In this document: one piece after another, positions 1-8,699 of the stretch
Layout of the letters: every line of letters begins with the position of its first letter
Numbering within the stretch: the first letter of the stretch is position 1
Assembly: GCA_003576685.1 (NCBI GenBank)
Contig: QOZR01000005.1
Span: 62,001 to 126,000 of the forward strand
Reading direction: 5' to 3'
Origin: Virgifigura deserti
GTDB taxonomy: Bacteria; Pseudomonadota; Alphaproteobacteria; Dongiales; Dongiaceae
Length of the DNA: 64,000 nucleotides
Notes under the pieces: generated by a model
The model's input: only the letters and a program-made list of their open reading frames with translations
Database searches by the model: none
Told to the model about the DNA's origin: nothing
Made by a program: the position numbers and the translations under genes

Positions 1-177
1 AATACTCTTGTGGTCGACGACGTCGAACATCCCCCTCGAGGGCAGCCGCCCGCCTCCCGCCATACACCACCAGTCGTAGAGATGCTTGACCTTCGCGCTA
101 TGGAACAGCGTCTCTATGTCGACAATGCTTTCTTCGATATCGAAGATCCGGTTGAAGCTTCCTTCATCCGCGGTCAT
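1..177 (-). CDS. PAS_5-family protein, N-terminal part (cut by window edge)
   Basis: This open frame reads leftwards from an ATG at 177 and is still open at base 1, giving 59 residues. The stretch LYDWWCMAGGGRLPSRGMFD resembles the conserved opening of the alphaproteobacterial PAS_5 family, in which an aromatic-rich L-Y-x-x-W is followed by G-G-R-x-P-x-R and a D. The region before the ATG is purine-rich (GGGGGAG) and could bind the ribosome. Members are small soluble PAS proteins, mostly of unknown role. The family is recognised from this short motif only, so the call is tentative. Confidence 0.5.
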   Translation of the reverse strand, partial: MTADEGSFNRIFDIEESIVDIETLFHSAKVKHLYDWWCMAGGGRLPSRGMFDVVDHKSI

Positions 178-478
178 CCCGCCCGACTCCCCCTTCCCTT
201 CGCGCCCCCAGGCTGAATATCGCAGGTTGTAGGACTAGATTCTATTGCAAACTGATTCCATGCCGAATGCCGAAAACCTAACGGTGCGAGGATCCTTGAT
301 GCAGTGAGGACTGCAGTCGGGATGGCCCGTATGGTTGTGGAGAATAGTTTCCTACCACGCCCTGCCTTGTCGCAAAAGTTCCGTTCTGCGGCCTTGCAAA
401 AGCCAGGCTCAAAACTGTCGCTTTAATCGGGAGCTCTGCGATAAACAGCGATCACCGCTTTGAGCCCTTTGCAGTCCA
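178..478. other. Intergenic stretch, no gene seen
   Basis: About 300 bases between the PAS_5-like gene and the end of the LysR gene. I see no convincing coding frame, RNA gene or strong hairpin. It contains the leader of the leftward gene that starts at 177. Confidence 0.4.
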
Positions 479-1375
479 TCAGGTAAGTCGGGAATCGGCG
501 ACGCAACCTCGAAGATGAGATGCCAACAGTGTGGAAGCGGCTTTGGCGCGCCCGCGCACGGGTGCGACCAAGAAGAACGCACCATCAGCAGAGATGGGTT
601 GGTCCCGGAAAACTGCGAGCCGTCCTTCTCTCACGAGATCCCCTGTGTTCGAGATCCAACCTAGCATCACGCCCATGCCTGCGATTGCGGCCTGGGTAGC
701 TTGCACATAATTGCTGAAGGTCCGGTCTCCTTGCCGGTTTCCCGATAGCCCAATCACCTCGAAATAGTCGTCCCAGCGGGGCCAGCAATCGTCCTCGGCC
801 TCGACGTGCAGCAAGGTCGCTTTTTCCAGATCGCCAGCGCCGAAACGCGCGACGGCTTGCGGACTACAGACGGGAACCAGGCGTTCGCCGAACAGAAGCT
901 CGCTCTTCCCATCGGTCCAGTCGCCAGAACCGTAACGGATGAGCAGGTCGGTATCGGTGGCAAACCTCGGAACGCCGGACGAGGTTACGACACGAACTGT
1001 CACGTCGGGATACCGGCTGTAGAACGCGGCCAGCCGTGGCATCAGCCAGTAGGTGCCGGTGCAGATGGTGCAGGCGACTGTCACCACATTCTGCTCGACT
1101 CTTTCCATCGCCTTGATTTGGTCTATTGCCCGCCCGATCTGATCTATCCCGTTCGACACGGCCCGGAACAGAATCTGCCCGGCTTCCGTCAAGGCGGCTG
1201 GCCGCATACGACGATCCAGCAGCTTTGCGCCGATATGATCTTCAAGGCTTCTCAATGCCTGGCTAACGGCCGGTTGCGTGACATTCAGCTCGGCGGCGGC
1301 GTTCTGGACCCCTCCTGTGCGAAGCACCGCTTCAAAAGTCGTGAGAAGACGGAGCGGTGGAAGGTCACGGCGCAT
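479..1375 (-). CDS. LysR-family transcriptional regulator
   Basis: A 298-residue LysR-type regulator. The N-terminal winged helix-turn-helix reads FEAVLRTGGVQNAAAELNVT followed by QPAVSQALRSLE (about residues 13-45), and the remainder is a substrate-binding-like effector domain. The opening LPPLRLLTTFEAV resembles the GcvA-like branch. The frame extends 22 codons further upstream, but the ATG at 1375 gives the usual N-terminus and is preferred. It is divergent from the haloacid dehalogenase gene at 1563, the classic LysR arrangement, and a dyad lies between them (1466-1491). Likely role: controlling the dehalogenase gene and itself. The effector is unknown. Confidence 0.85.
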   Translation of the reverse strand: MRRDLPPLRLLTTFEAVLRTGGVQNAAAELNVTQPAVSQALRSLEDHIGAKLLDRRMRPAALTEAGQILFRAVSNGIDQIGRAIDQIKAMERVEQNVVTVACTICTGTYWLMPRLAAFYSRYPDVTVRVVTSSGVPRFATDTDLLIRYGSGDWTDGKSELLFGERLVPVCSPQAVARFGAGDLEKATLLHVEAEDDCWPRWDDYFEVIGLSGNRQGDRTFSNYVQATQAAIAGMGVMLGWISNTGDLVREGRLAVFRDQPISADGAFFLVAPVRGRAKAASTLLASHLRGCVADSRLT

Positions 1376-1465
1376 CACTATAATTCCCAGGTTATATAGG
1401 ATTAGAATTTCCGGTCTTCTAAGATTATGAGATTTCAGCAATTTTTTTCAATACGAAGCGAAATC

Positions 1466-1491
1466 ATGTTGCTGGCTGATGACTGCAACAT
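1466..1491. promoter_or_regulatory. Dyad in the LysR/dehalogenase divergent promoter
   Basis: ATGTTGC (1466-1472) and GCAACAT (1485-1491) form a perfect 7-bp inverted repeat with a 12-bp spacer, in the 187-bp gap between the two divergent genes. Size and position suit a LysR operator, but assignment to this regulator is inference. Confidence 0.45.
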
Positions 1492-1562
1492 AAGCCCTAT
1501 TGCAATTGCGGGGAAAAATGACCGCTGACGGATGACCAAATGAACCGGCGTGGAGAGCTGAA

Positions 1563-2276
1563 GTGACGAAAGTTGAGGTATTGTTCTTCGATGTTCTGGG
1601 AACAGTTGTCGATTGGCGCGGCAGCATAGCGACAGAGGCGCGTTCCTTTCTGAAGCGCCACGACGCTTCGCATATCGACGCGGGTGCTTTTGCCGATGCC
1701 TGGGTCGGACGCTATGACGAATCGGTCGAGGCCGTTCGCTGCGAGCAGCGATCCTTTGTTCCGCTCGATCTGCTCAACATGGAGAACCTGGAAGCCTGCC
1801 TAAAAGGATTCGGGCTGACGCCATCGGCTTTACCGCGCGCGGAACTGGAAAACCTGAATCTGGCTTGGCACCGTCTGAAGCCGTGGCCGGATTCGGTGGA
1901 GGGTCTTTCCAGATTGAAGGCACGCTTCATCGTCGCACCGCTGTCTGATGGGAACACCCGGCTTCTGGTGAACATGGCAAAACATGCCGGACTGCCATGG
2001 GATACGATCCTTGGCGCTGATGTCTCCCGCGCCTATAAGCCGATGCCGCAGGTGTATCTTCGTGCCTGCGAGTTGCTGGGCGTGACGCCGGACAGGGCGA
2101 TGCTGGTCGCTGCCCACGACTACGATCTAGAAGCTGCGCGCCGATGCGGGTTGAAGACGGCCTATGTCGTTCGCGAGAATGCGCAAGATCCGTCGAAGGC
2201 TGCCAATGTCAGGCCGCACGATGGTTGGGAATACATGGCAAGCGACCTGATCGAACTCGCTGAGGTTCTGAAGTAG
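1563..2276 (+). CDS. Haloacid dehalogenase, type II (HAD superfamily)
   Basis: A 237-residue HAD hydrolase of the L-2-haloacid dehalogenase type. Visible motifs: nucleophile Asp10 in FFDVLGTVVDW, motif II Ser128 in PLSDGN with Asn131, Lys159 in YKPMPQVY, and the acidic motif AHDYDLEAA (around 185-192). The family replaces a halogen on carbon 2 of short haloacids through an aspartyl ester, but paralogues act on other small acids. Translation starts at GTG 1563, preceded by GGAGAGCTGAA. The length is normal. The divergent LysR gene is the probable regulator. Real substrates cannot be told from sequence. Confidence 0.85.
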   Translation: MTKVEVLFFDVLGTVVDWRGSIATEARSFLKRHDASHIDAGAFADAWVGRYDESVEAVRCEQRSFVPLDLLNMENLEACLKGFGLTPSALPRAELENLNLAWHRLKPWPDSVEGLSRLKARFIVAPLSDGNTRLLVNMAKHAGLPWDTILGADVSRAYKPMPQVYLRACELLGVTPDRAMLVAAHDYDLEAARRCGLKTAYVVRENAQDPSKAANVRPHDGWEYMASDLIELAEVLK

Positions 2277-2469
2277 GTTGCGAGGGGCGCTCCGGCATCC
2301 GGTCGCAAAAATCCTGACATTGGTGGCGAGATCGGCGGCGGTGAAAGATCAAGGCATCTCCGTCGCGAAAGTCAGGTGCGAAAGTCGGCGTTCTCGGCAA
2401 TGCCGGAGAGAAACGTCGCCAGCATTCGGCCGTTCTACGCCTTCGACCCCAAGGCAGCTCAACCGCTGC

Positions 2470-2577
2470 GCGATGGCAATCACCCACGAGACCGCGCGGA
2501 CCTATTTGAAACGGATTCTCTCCAAGACGGGAACCGAGCGGCGATCGGAACTCGTCAGTCTGCTGCTGCGGAGCGCG
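2470..2577 (+). pseudogene. Remnant of a LuxR-type helix-turn-helix regulator
   Basis: One frame carries AMAITHETARTYLKRILSKT and then GTERRSELVSLLLRSA, an intact-looking second half of a LuxR/GerE-type DNA-binding domain (recognition helix plus dimer helix). The sequence before it in the same frame does not look like a regulator, and pieces resembling the missing part fall in another frame, so the rest has apparently been lost or frameshifted. It sits between the dehalogenase gene and the opposing small lipoprotein. No product is expected. Confidence 0.6.
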
Positions 2578-2579
2578 AG

Positions 2580-2885
2580 CTATCCACCGCACTCCGCCTC
2601 CCGGCGGTCCGTCGTGAAGGACCCGTCCGGTCGGCGGTAATAGATTACGGTCAAGGTAGCCAGGGTATCGGAGTCCGGTCTGTACATCCGGCACCCTCCA
2701 TCATCGTCGCCGAGCGGCACCATGTAGAGATGCTCGTGAAGGCGAACCGTGCCGGCCGGAAACTGTGCCTCTTCACCCGCTGTTCCTCCGTCTCCTCCGA
2801 TCGCCGGTTGGCGCTGATCGCAGGCCACCGATGCGAGGAGCCCGCCCAGCCCTAAGAGCGCGCGCCGTCGTCCTGTCATTCGCAT
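2580..2885 (-). CDS. Small secreted lipoprotein, function unknown
   Basis: About 101 residues from ATG 2885 (a second ATG lies at 2879). The N-terminus is a lipoprotein signal: basic MRMTGRRR, a short hydrophobic stretch and a lipobox LASVAC. The mature part is small and polar, with no recognised domain. Its start overlaps the stop codon of the upstream protease gene (2899), so the two are probably co-transcribed and translationally coupled. The AAGAAAGAAA just before the ATG could serve as ribosome site. It may be a partner or chaperone of the surface protease, which is inference from the pairing only. Confidence 0.65.
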   Translation of the reverse strand: MRMTGRRRALLGLGGLLASVACDQRQPAIGGDGGTAGEEAQFPAGTVRLHEHLYMVPLGDDDGGCRMYRPDSDTLATLTVIYYRRPDGSFTTDRREAECGG

Positions 2886-2898
2886 TTTCTTTCTTAGA

Positions 2899-5289
2899 TC
2901 AAAATGGAACGCCAAGCTTGACGCCGAGTCCGAATTCCGTATCGGCGTCCGGATCATGATTTGGCTCGATCCGGGCGTAGCTGCCCGCAGCATATGTCAG
3001 GCCAAGGTCCTCGATACCGCCGGAATAGACCATCTGAAGCGCCGTTTCGTTTCCATGGGGCGACACGTCGACCCGTTCTTCCCGATAGTGGACGGCCCCC
3101 TTCCGGTCGTCGGACACGGGGACCCTCAGGGTGATCGTGCTGTCATCCACCTTGAAGGGCTGCGACACCACGAACACGAGTCGATCTTCGCCGAAGATCT
3201 CTGAGATGCTTGCGCCGACCCCGAAGGAACGACCGGCACTGTCCGACCATTCCGAGACGAGGCCACTCCCGCCGACATTTATGTCGGAGGTCCCGACGGT
3301 GACGCTGCCGAACAGCGCTACCGTCGTAGCGAGATCATAGTTGACGGAGAACGACAGATACCGCGTCCGCGATTCGAGGCCGCCGCCCAGCGCGCCGTCG
3401 GCAGCCGAGCCCAGCGCGCTCTTGTCCTCGGAGAGAAAGCCGGCCTCCCAGTTCAAGGCCAAGCCGTCCAGAATGCTGTGTGTCATTCCCAGATTGCCCA
3501 GGGTGGCGTCGCCTTCTTCCAGATTGTCGCCGCTTTGCCATCCGAACTGAACCACGTTGCTGTCATCGATTCTGTAGGACAGGGCCGCTCCAGTGTTTCC
3601 GAAGACATAGGATGAATATGGCGCGAACGCCGCTTGCAGCGGCAGCACGCTGTCCGGGACCTGGGCAAAGGCCGGGTGCGAAGCCGGGCCGCCGAGCATG
3701 CCGTCGCTGAGCCTGAATTCGGTGCGCTCATCCAGCGCCAGCGTCACCGAAAAGCTCTCGATCTCGTCGGCGCTCTCCGGCGAGAAGAACTCGCTTCGAC
3801 GGATGTCGACATCCGATTCGCCGACCGCAAAAGCGACCGACCCAAGATCGGCGATCGGCGTTCGTACGGTTCTGCTCGGCAAGGCATCCACAAACGCTTC
3901 CAGACCGGACGGCTGCTCGCGTCCGCTGACGTCGCTCCCCAGATCGGAATAGAACTGGAATCCCTGGCTGTCATAGGTCAGGACGCTGTTCAGGGCAGCC
4001 TTGAGGGCGGTTGCATCGAACCCGGGCGCCAGATGCAGCGACGTCAATTCAACCGGGGCAAGGTTCCCGTCCGAAGTCGCCCCCGTCGGGACGCTGAGCG
4101 TACCGACCGGATTCATCGCCCTCGCCAAATTCATTCCGCCATGGCCGTAAATCGACGAAGCCCCCAGAGGGTCCGCCGTCGTCAAAAGGCGGTTGAGTAT
4201 CTGTTCGGGCGGCTGGTTGGGAAAGGCCGCCATCAGGACGGCGAGACCGCCGGCAACATGCGGAGCGGCCATGCTCGTGCCGCTCATCGTGCCATAGCCG
4301 CCAAGGTCCGTGGAGTAGATACCGGAACCGGGGGCGAATATGCAGTAACTCGCCGTGTGGGCGCAGTGATTGCTGAAGGAAGCGGCGGCTGTCCCCGACC
4401 CGTTGAGCGCGCCGACGACGACGGCATGGCCGACGATCAGAGGATCGAGAACGTAGCTGGCCGGTGCCGCGGATGGCCCGAGAAAATTGCTTTCGTTGCC
4501 GAGAGCGACGACCATCAGCTTGCCGGCCTGGGCCGCTTCCGCCATGGCGCTGAAGACCTGATATCCGCTGTAGGTCAGCCCGCCGCCGCTGATCACCGCA
4601 GGATCGGGCGTGCCGAAGCTCATGTTCATGATATCTGCGTCGGCAGCCGGCATAGAGTTCCTGGTCAGCGGAACGGGACCATGCGGCGTTCCCTTGAATT
4701 GCAGATTGCCGTGGATGTCCGCTGCCAGATATGCACGGTCCAACCCAGCCGCCGACGCGATGGAAGCCGCGGCCTCGCTTGGGAACGTCGCGATCGGATC
4801 GATATTGGGCCCGAGGTCCGAGACGTTTCGGAATGCCTGGATGGCGACGAGATCCGCGTTATAGGCAACCCCATGAACGCCCCGGCCGTCCCGCCTGGCC
4901 GCGATCGTTCCGGCGACATGAGTCCCGTGGCCGTCCCTGTCGCCTTCGACGTCACCTTGGAAAGCGAATGACTGGGCCTCCAGATCCGGGTGCGTCTGAT
5001 CGATGCCCGTGTCGATTACGGCGACCCGCACGTCCTCCCCGGCGGGCTTGCCCGTCGTTCGGACGGAGTAGGCTTCCGCGGCATGAATGATCGAAAGACC
5101 GTTGGCGTTCAGATATTCGTCGCTGCCGCTCCAGGCGGAAGGCGAGGAGCCCGTTGCCGGTTCCTCCAGAAGAGGCGGGCGGTCGATGTTGGGTGACGCG
5201 TCTTCGGCAAGGCCGCCGCCACCGCCGCACCCGGACAGAACCGCCGAAACAGTCAGCACGAGAACGGTTCTCACCCGATCTCCGATCAT
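2899..5289 (-). CDS. Subtilisin-like (S8) serine protease with C-terminal beta-barrel, lipoprotein autotransporter type
   Basis: A 796-residue protein from ATG 5289, which follows GGGGGAAGGG. The N-terminus has a lipoprotein signal ending in the lipobox LSGC and a glycine run. The S8 domain (about 80-360) shows the full triad: Asp93 in VAVIDTGIDQTHPDL, His124 in DGHGTHVAGTI, Ser339 in SGTSMAAPHVAGG, with oxyanion Asn265 in ALGNES. The last 250 or so residues alternate polar and hydrophobic residues and end in phenylalanine, as in outer-membrane beta-barrels. This layout resembles NalP-type autotransporters, which are lipidated surface subtilisins that process other surface proteins. The lipoprotein gene follows directly. 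The barrel assignment rests on pattern only. Confidence 0.8.
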   Translation of the reverse strand: MIGDRVRTVLVLTVSAVLSGCGGGGGLAEDASPNIDRPPLLEEPATGSSPSAWSGSDEYLNANGLSIIHAAEAYSVRTTGKPAGEDVRVAVIDTGIDQTHPDLEAQSFAFQGDVEGDRDGHGTHVAGTIAARRDGRGVHGVAYNADLVAIQAFRNVSDLGPNIDPIATFPSEAAASIASAAGLDRAYLAADIHGNLQFKGTPHGPVPLTRNSMPAADADIMNMSFGTPDPAVISGGGLTYSGYQVFSAMAEAAQAGKLMVVALGNESNFLGPSAAPASYVLDPLIVGHAVVVGALNGSGTAAASFSNHCAHTASYCIFAPGSGIYSTDLGGYGTMSGTSMAAPHVAGGLAVLMAAFPNQPPEQILNRLLTTADPLGASSIYGHGGMNLARAMNPVGTLSVPTGATSDGNLAPVELTSLHLAPGFDATALKAALNSVLTYDSQGFQFYSDLGSDVSGREQPSGLEAFVDALPSRTVRTPIADLGSVAFAVGESDVDIRRSEFFSPESADEIESFSVTLALDERTEFRLSDGMLGGPASHPAFAQVPDSVLPLQAAFAPYSSYVFGNTGAALSYRIDDSNVVQFGWQSGDNLEEGDATLGNLGMTHSILDGLALNWEAGFLSEDKSALGSAADGALGGGLESRTRYLSFSVNYDLATTVALFGSVTVGTSDINVGGSGLVSEWSDSAGRSFGVGASISEIFGEDRLVFVVSQPFKVDDSTITLRVPVSDDRKGAVHYREERVDVSPHGNETALQMVYSGGIEDLGLTYAAGSYARIEPNHDPDADTEFGLGVKLGVPF

Positions 5290-5607
5290 ATGCCCTTCCC
5301 CCTGTCGAATCTCCAAGGCTTTTCCGCTGCCTCTTTTGCTATGGACGGCTCCCTTTGTTCTTCAGTTTCCTAGGCGGTAATTGCGAGGACGCCCTTGCCG
5401 ACCGCTCCGAAGTGCTCGCCGACTCGGACAAGGACTGCTTCTGTTCGGAAATATCGGGCAGGCGGAAGCGTGCGAGCCGATAGACTGTACAACGGCTGCC
5501 TACAGACGACCACCGCAACGGGAAGACGCCTCTATGGATCGCGACGGATCTAACCGGGAGCGTCGAGATCTCCTAGCAACGCAATGGTTGCGTCGCTGGC
5601 GGTCGGG
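5290..5607. other. Intergenic stretch, no gene seen
   Basis: About 318 bases upstream of the protease gene and downstream of the small leftward frame at 5608. It should hold the protease promoter on the minus strand. I could not pick a convincing -35/-10 pair, and no RNA gene or terminator stands out. Confidence 0.4.
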
Positions 5608-5886
5608 TTACGGCAGCGTCGGCCCCCACTTGCCCAGAGGGTCTTCCATCGGCGCATCGTCCTCGACCTCAACCGTGATGCGGACTCGCTTACCGCGCAG
5701 GCTCTCGAGGATCGGGTGCCGCTTGTCCGCGCTCCGGCTGCCGAGGCGAACGAGAAAGGCGTTGTCATACTCGCCCTCCACCACGCACCGGTCCAAGCGA
5801 CGGCAGATCAGCACCTGCCCTGCCTCCTCATAGCGGAAGGAGTCCTCGGGCAGGACGGCGGTCATGCTGCAAATCTTCTGAAACAT
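5608..5886 (-). CDS. Small hypothetical protein
   Basis: An open frame of up to 92 residues; a second ATG at 5865 would give 85 residues starting MTAVLPEDSFRYEEAG. The composition is that of a soluble protein rather than of an antisense shadow. The central part (Q-V-L-I-C-R-R-L-D-R, then a K-R-V-R-I-T-V-E-V strand) suggests a small beta-rich fold. No family is recognised and no strong ribosome site is visible. It lies alone between the protease and the liv operon. Confidence 0.4.
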   Translation of the reverse strand: MFQKICSMTAVLPEDSFRYEEAGQVLICRRLDRCVVEGEYDNAFLVRLGSRSADKRHPILESLRGKRVRITVEVEDDAPMEDPLGKWGPTLP

Positions 5887-6035
5887 GCTTGTTGCCGGTG
5901 CATCGCCGCCTTCTCTCTGGGTTTCCGATCCGCAATGAATTGCACTCGACCATACGGTTCGGATAGCCCCATTTGGGGAGAGTCTTCGCGCTTGGGAAGG
6001 AGACTGCGACCGCGCTCTCGCGGTTATGGCGGGCG

Positions 6036-6734
6036 TCAGAAATACAGGTGCCGAACTGCCTCGGCCTCGATCAGCTCTTGCGTCCGGCCCTCGGTGATCA
6101 CGCGCCCCTTGAGGAGAACGTACCCGCGGTCGGCGACGCGCAGCGCCCGTTCGGCGTTCTGCTCGATCAGCAGCACGGTCGTGCCGCTCTCGCGCATCTG
6201 GCCGACGATCTCGAAATACTCGTCGATCAGACGCGGCGACAGCCCGAGCGACGGCTCATCCATGATCACCAGCTTCGGCCCGCCGATCAGCGCGCGCGCG
6301 AGAGCGACCATCGCCTGCTCGCCGCCGGACAGGGTACCGGCCGCCTGCTTCAGGCGCTCCCGCACCCGCGGGAACATGGCCCCCATCTTGTCGAGTCGGG
6401 ACTCGAACGCGTTCCCGCCGCCAGCCGCCTGATAGCCCAGCCAGAGATTCTCGCGAACCGTCAAATCCGGAAACAGCCGGCGCCCCTCCGGCACAAGACC
6501 GACTCCGAGCGCGGCGACCCGCTCCGTTCCGATCTTCGCGACCGGTCGTCCCATGACGGAGACTTGGCCACGGGCGGCGGGCACGAGCCCGGTGATCGCG
6601 CGAAAGGTGGTCGTCTTCCCGGCACCGTTCGGCCCCAGCAGGCAGACGACCTCTCCCTCGTCGACGCGCAGCGAGACCTGCCTGAGCATTGGAACGCGGT
6701 CGTAATATGTGTCCACGCCTGCGAGTTCAAGCAT
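6036..6734 (-). CDS. livF: ABC transporter ATP-binding protein, LivF type
   Basis: A 232-residue ATPase of the branched-chain amino acid (HAAT) family. Walker A GPNGAGKT is at 34-41, the signature LSGGEQ at 135-140 and Walker B LVIMDEP at 155-161. Length and motifs match LivF. It is the last gene of the leftward livH-livM-livG-livF operon and overlaps the end of livG by 8 bp. With LivG it powers uptake through LivH and LivM. Transporters of this family also carry amides, urea and aromatic acids, and the catabolic neighbours suggest a substrate other than leucine or isoleucine. Confidence 0.93.
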   Translation of the reverse strand: MLELAGVDTYYDRVPMLRQVSLRVDEGEVVCLLGPNGAGKTTTFRAITGLVPAARGQVSVMGRPVAKIGTERVAALGVGLVPEGRRLFPDLTVRENLWLGYQAAGGGNAFESRLDKMGAMFPRVRERLKQAAGTLSGGEQAMVALARALIGGPKLVIMDEPSLGLSPRLIDEYFEIVGQMRESGTTVLLIEQNAERALRVADRGYVLLKGRVITEGRTQELIEAEAVRHLYF

Positions 6735-7515
6735 GGGCGGTCGCGCCTCCCAGATAGGCCTGCTGGACGCGTTCCAGAGCGCGGACGCTCTCGAACGAGC
6801 CCTCGGCGATCTTCCGTCCGTAATCCAGAACCATCACGCGGTCGGGCAACTCGGCGACGAGGCTCATATCGTGCTCGATGATCATGATCGAAAGATCGGA
6901 ACGCTCCTTGCAGACGGTGCGGATGTCACGCACGAGCGCCTTGGTCTCCCGGTCATCCATTCCAGAAGACGGTTCGTCGAGCAGCAGCAGCTTCGGCTCG
7001 GTCGCCAGGGCCCTGGCGATCTCCAGCCGACGACGATCGGCCTGGGCAAGCTCGCTGGCGCGCCGGTATCGCTGCTCGAAGAGGTCGACGGACACGGTCC
7101 GGAGGAGGTCCGCCGCCCTGCGGGCCGCATCCTCCAGCTCCCGCCGTGCGCGCCCATAGCGCAGAACGGCATCGAGAACGCCGGTCTTCGTCCGCGTGTG
7201 CAGCCCGATCACCACATTGTCGAGAACGCTCATATCGGCGAAGAGGCGGCTCGACTGGAAGGTGCGGGCAATGCCAAGCTCGACGATTCGATGAACCGGC
7301 CGGCCGTTCAGCTCCGTTCCGGCGAAGCGCATCCGCCCGGCACTCGCCCGGTAGATGCCCGTGATCGCGTTGAACAGCGTGGACTTGCCGGCGCCGTTCG
7401 GGCCGATGATCCCGAGGATCTCGCCCTGCGCGAGGGTGAAGCTCACCCCTTCGAGCGCCGCAAGGCCGCCGAAGCGGACCGAGACGGCGTCGCACTCGAG
7501 CAGCATCGGGCTCAT
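6727..7515 (-). CDS. livG: ABC transporter ATP-binding protein, LivG type, with unusual signature loop
   Basis: A 262-residue ATPase from ATG 7515, which overlaps the livM stop as ATGA. Walker A GPNGAGKS is at 38-45 and Walker B LLLLDEP at about 176-182, followed by the normal D-loop region. The C-loop reads [16 protein letters not shown]: the segment RRLEIARAL is as expected, but the glycine of the usual signature (L-x-Y-G-x-Q in LivG, LSGGQ generally) is replaced by alanine or aspartate. In this family LivF supplies a canonical signature, so one ATP site may be degenerate. It forms an operon with livH, livM and livF. Confidence 0.92.
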   Translation of the reverse strand: MSPMLLECDAVSVRFGGLAALEGVSFTLAQGEILGIIGPNGAGKSTLFNAITGIYRASAGRMRFAGTELNGRPVHRIVELGIARTFQSSRLFADMSVLDNVVIGLHTRTKTGVLDAVLRYGRARRELEDAARRAADLLRTVSVDLFEQRYRRASELAQADRRRLEIARALATEPKLLLLDEPSSGMDDRETKALVRDIRTVCKERSDLSIMIIEHDMSLVAELPDRVMVLDYGRKIAEGSFESVRALERVQQAYLGGATAHA

Positions 7516-8696
7516 CCATGGCCCCCATATCGCCGCAGCCGCTTCGGGAACAGCCCTTCGGGGCGAACCATCAGCATCCCGATGACGATCACGCCGTAAA
7601 GAAGAAGCCGATAGTCCGAGAAGACGCGGAACTTCTCCGGGAGGACGGTGAGCAGGAAGGCGCCCAGGATCACGCCGAAGATGTTGTCCATGCCGCCGAC
7701 GATGACCATCGTCATGATCGTCACGGACACGAGGAACGTGAAGTTGTCGGGCGAGATGTAACCGATATAGAAGGCATAGATCGTGCCGGCGAAGGCCGCC
7801 ATGAAGGCATCGACGGCGAAGGCCAGCACCTTGTACCAGGTCACGTTTATCCCCTGGCAGCGGGCCGCGAGTTCGTCCGTGCGCAGGGCGTTCCAGGCGA
7901 GGCCGATCCGAGAGTGATGCAGGCGCCGCGCGACGACGATGGACAGCCCGATCAGCGCCAGCGCCGTATAATAGAAGTTGGCTTGGCTCGGCAGGCGAAA
8001 ACCCAGGACCTCGATCGGTTCGGCGAAGGAATGTCCGAAGAGCGTGGGTGCCGGAATCCCGACGAGGCCGTTCGGGCCGCCTGTCCAGGTCACGTTGTTG
8101 ATGACCTGATGCACGACCACGCCGAACGCGATCGTCACCAGGGCGAGATAGGATTCGCGCGTGCGCATCGAGGGCACACCCAGAACGAAACCGAAGAAGG
8201 TGGCGACCATCGCGGACGCGACCAGACCGCCCCAGAAGCCGATGCCGAAGTGAATGGCGAGAAGCGCCGACGCATAGGCACCGATGCCGTAGGATGCACC
8301 GGTGGCGAAGTTCGGGATGTTGGCGCTGCCGAGCTGGAAATTGAGGGCGAGCGCAAGCACGGCATACAGCTCGGCAATGATCAGGAGATGCAGCACATAG
8401 CTGTCGCCGCCGAGGAAGAAGGGGAATGCCACGGCAAGGGCGCCGCCCACCACGATCGCGACGAGGCGGGCCTGCGCGAACCAGTCGGTGATCCGCGTCT
8501 CGATCTCGGGATTCCGCTGAAGCCAGAGAAACCCGGCGCCGGCCGCCGCCAGCAGGCCGACGGTGACGATCCAGCTTTCGCTCGTGAGAAAGAGGAAGAG
8601 CAGCAGCGCAAGCAGCGCTTCGAGCAGGATCACGAACAGCCCGGGGCCGAGGAGACCCGGCGAGGCTCTCTCTTCGCTCGTATCGCGCATCGCCAT
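7512..8696 (-). CDS. livM: ABC transporter permease, LivM type
   Basis: A 394-residue integral membrane protein of the branched-chain amino acid permease family. The family core is visible: a [21 protein letters not shown] segment and, later, [20 protein letters not shown], the cytoplasmic coupling loop contacting the ATPases. About 100 extra residues at the N-terminus carry two hydrophobic segments, common in longer LivM proteins. The start at 8696 lies 3 bp after the livH stop and the stop overlaps livG. It pairs with LivH to form the inner-membrane pore. Confidence 0.92.
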   Translation of the reverse strand: MAMRDTSEERASPGLLGPGLFVILLEALLALLLFLFLTSESWIVTVGLLAAAGAGFLWLQRNPEIETRITDWFAQARLVAIVVGGALAVAFPFFLGGDSYVLHLLIIAELYAVLALALNFQLGSANIPNFATGASYGIGAYASALLAIHFGIGFWGGLVASAMVATFFGFVLGVPSMRTRESYLALVTIAFGVVVHQVINNVTWTGGPNGLVGIPAPTLFGHSFAEPIEVLGFRLPSQANFYYTALALIGLSIVVARRLHHSRIGLAWNALRTDELAARCQGINVTWYKVLAFAVDAFMAAFAGTIYAFYIGYISPDNFTFLVSVTIMTMVIVGGMDNIFGVILGAFLLTVLPEKFRVFSDYRLLLYGVIVIGMLMVRPEGLFPKRLRRYGGHG

Positions 8697-8699
8697 GGA

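Noticed and set aside
3634..4971. A 445-codon rightward frame inside the protease gene
   Set aside because: It is antisense to an S8 protease with a complete triad, is rich in Arg and Gly, and shows no domain.
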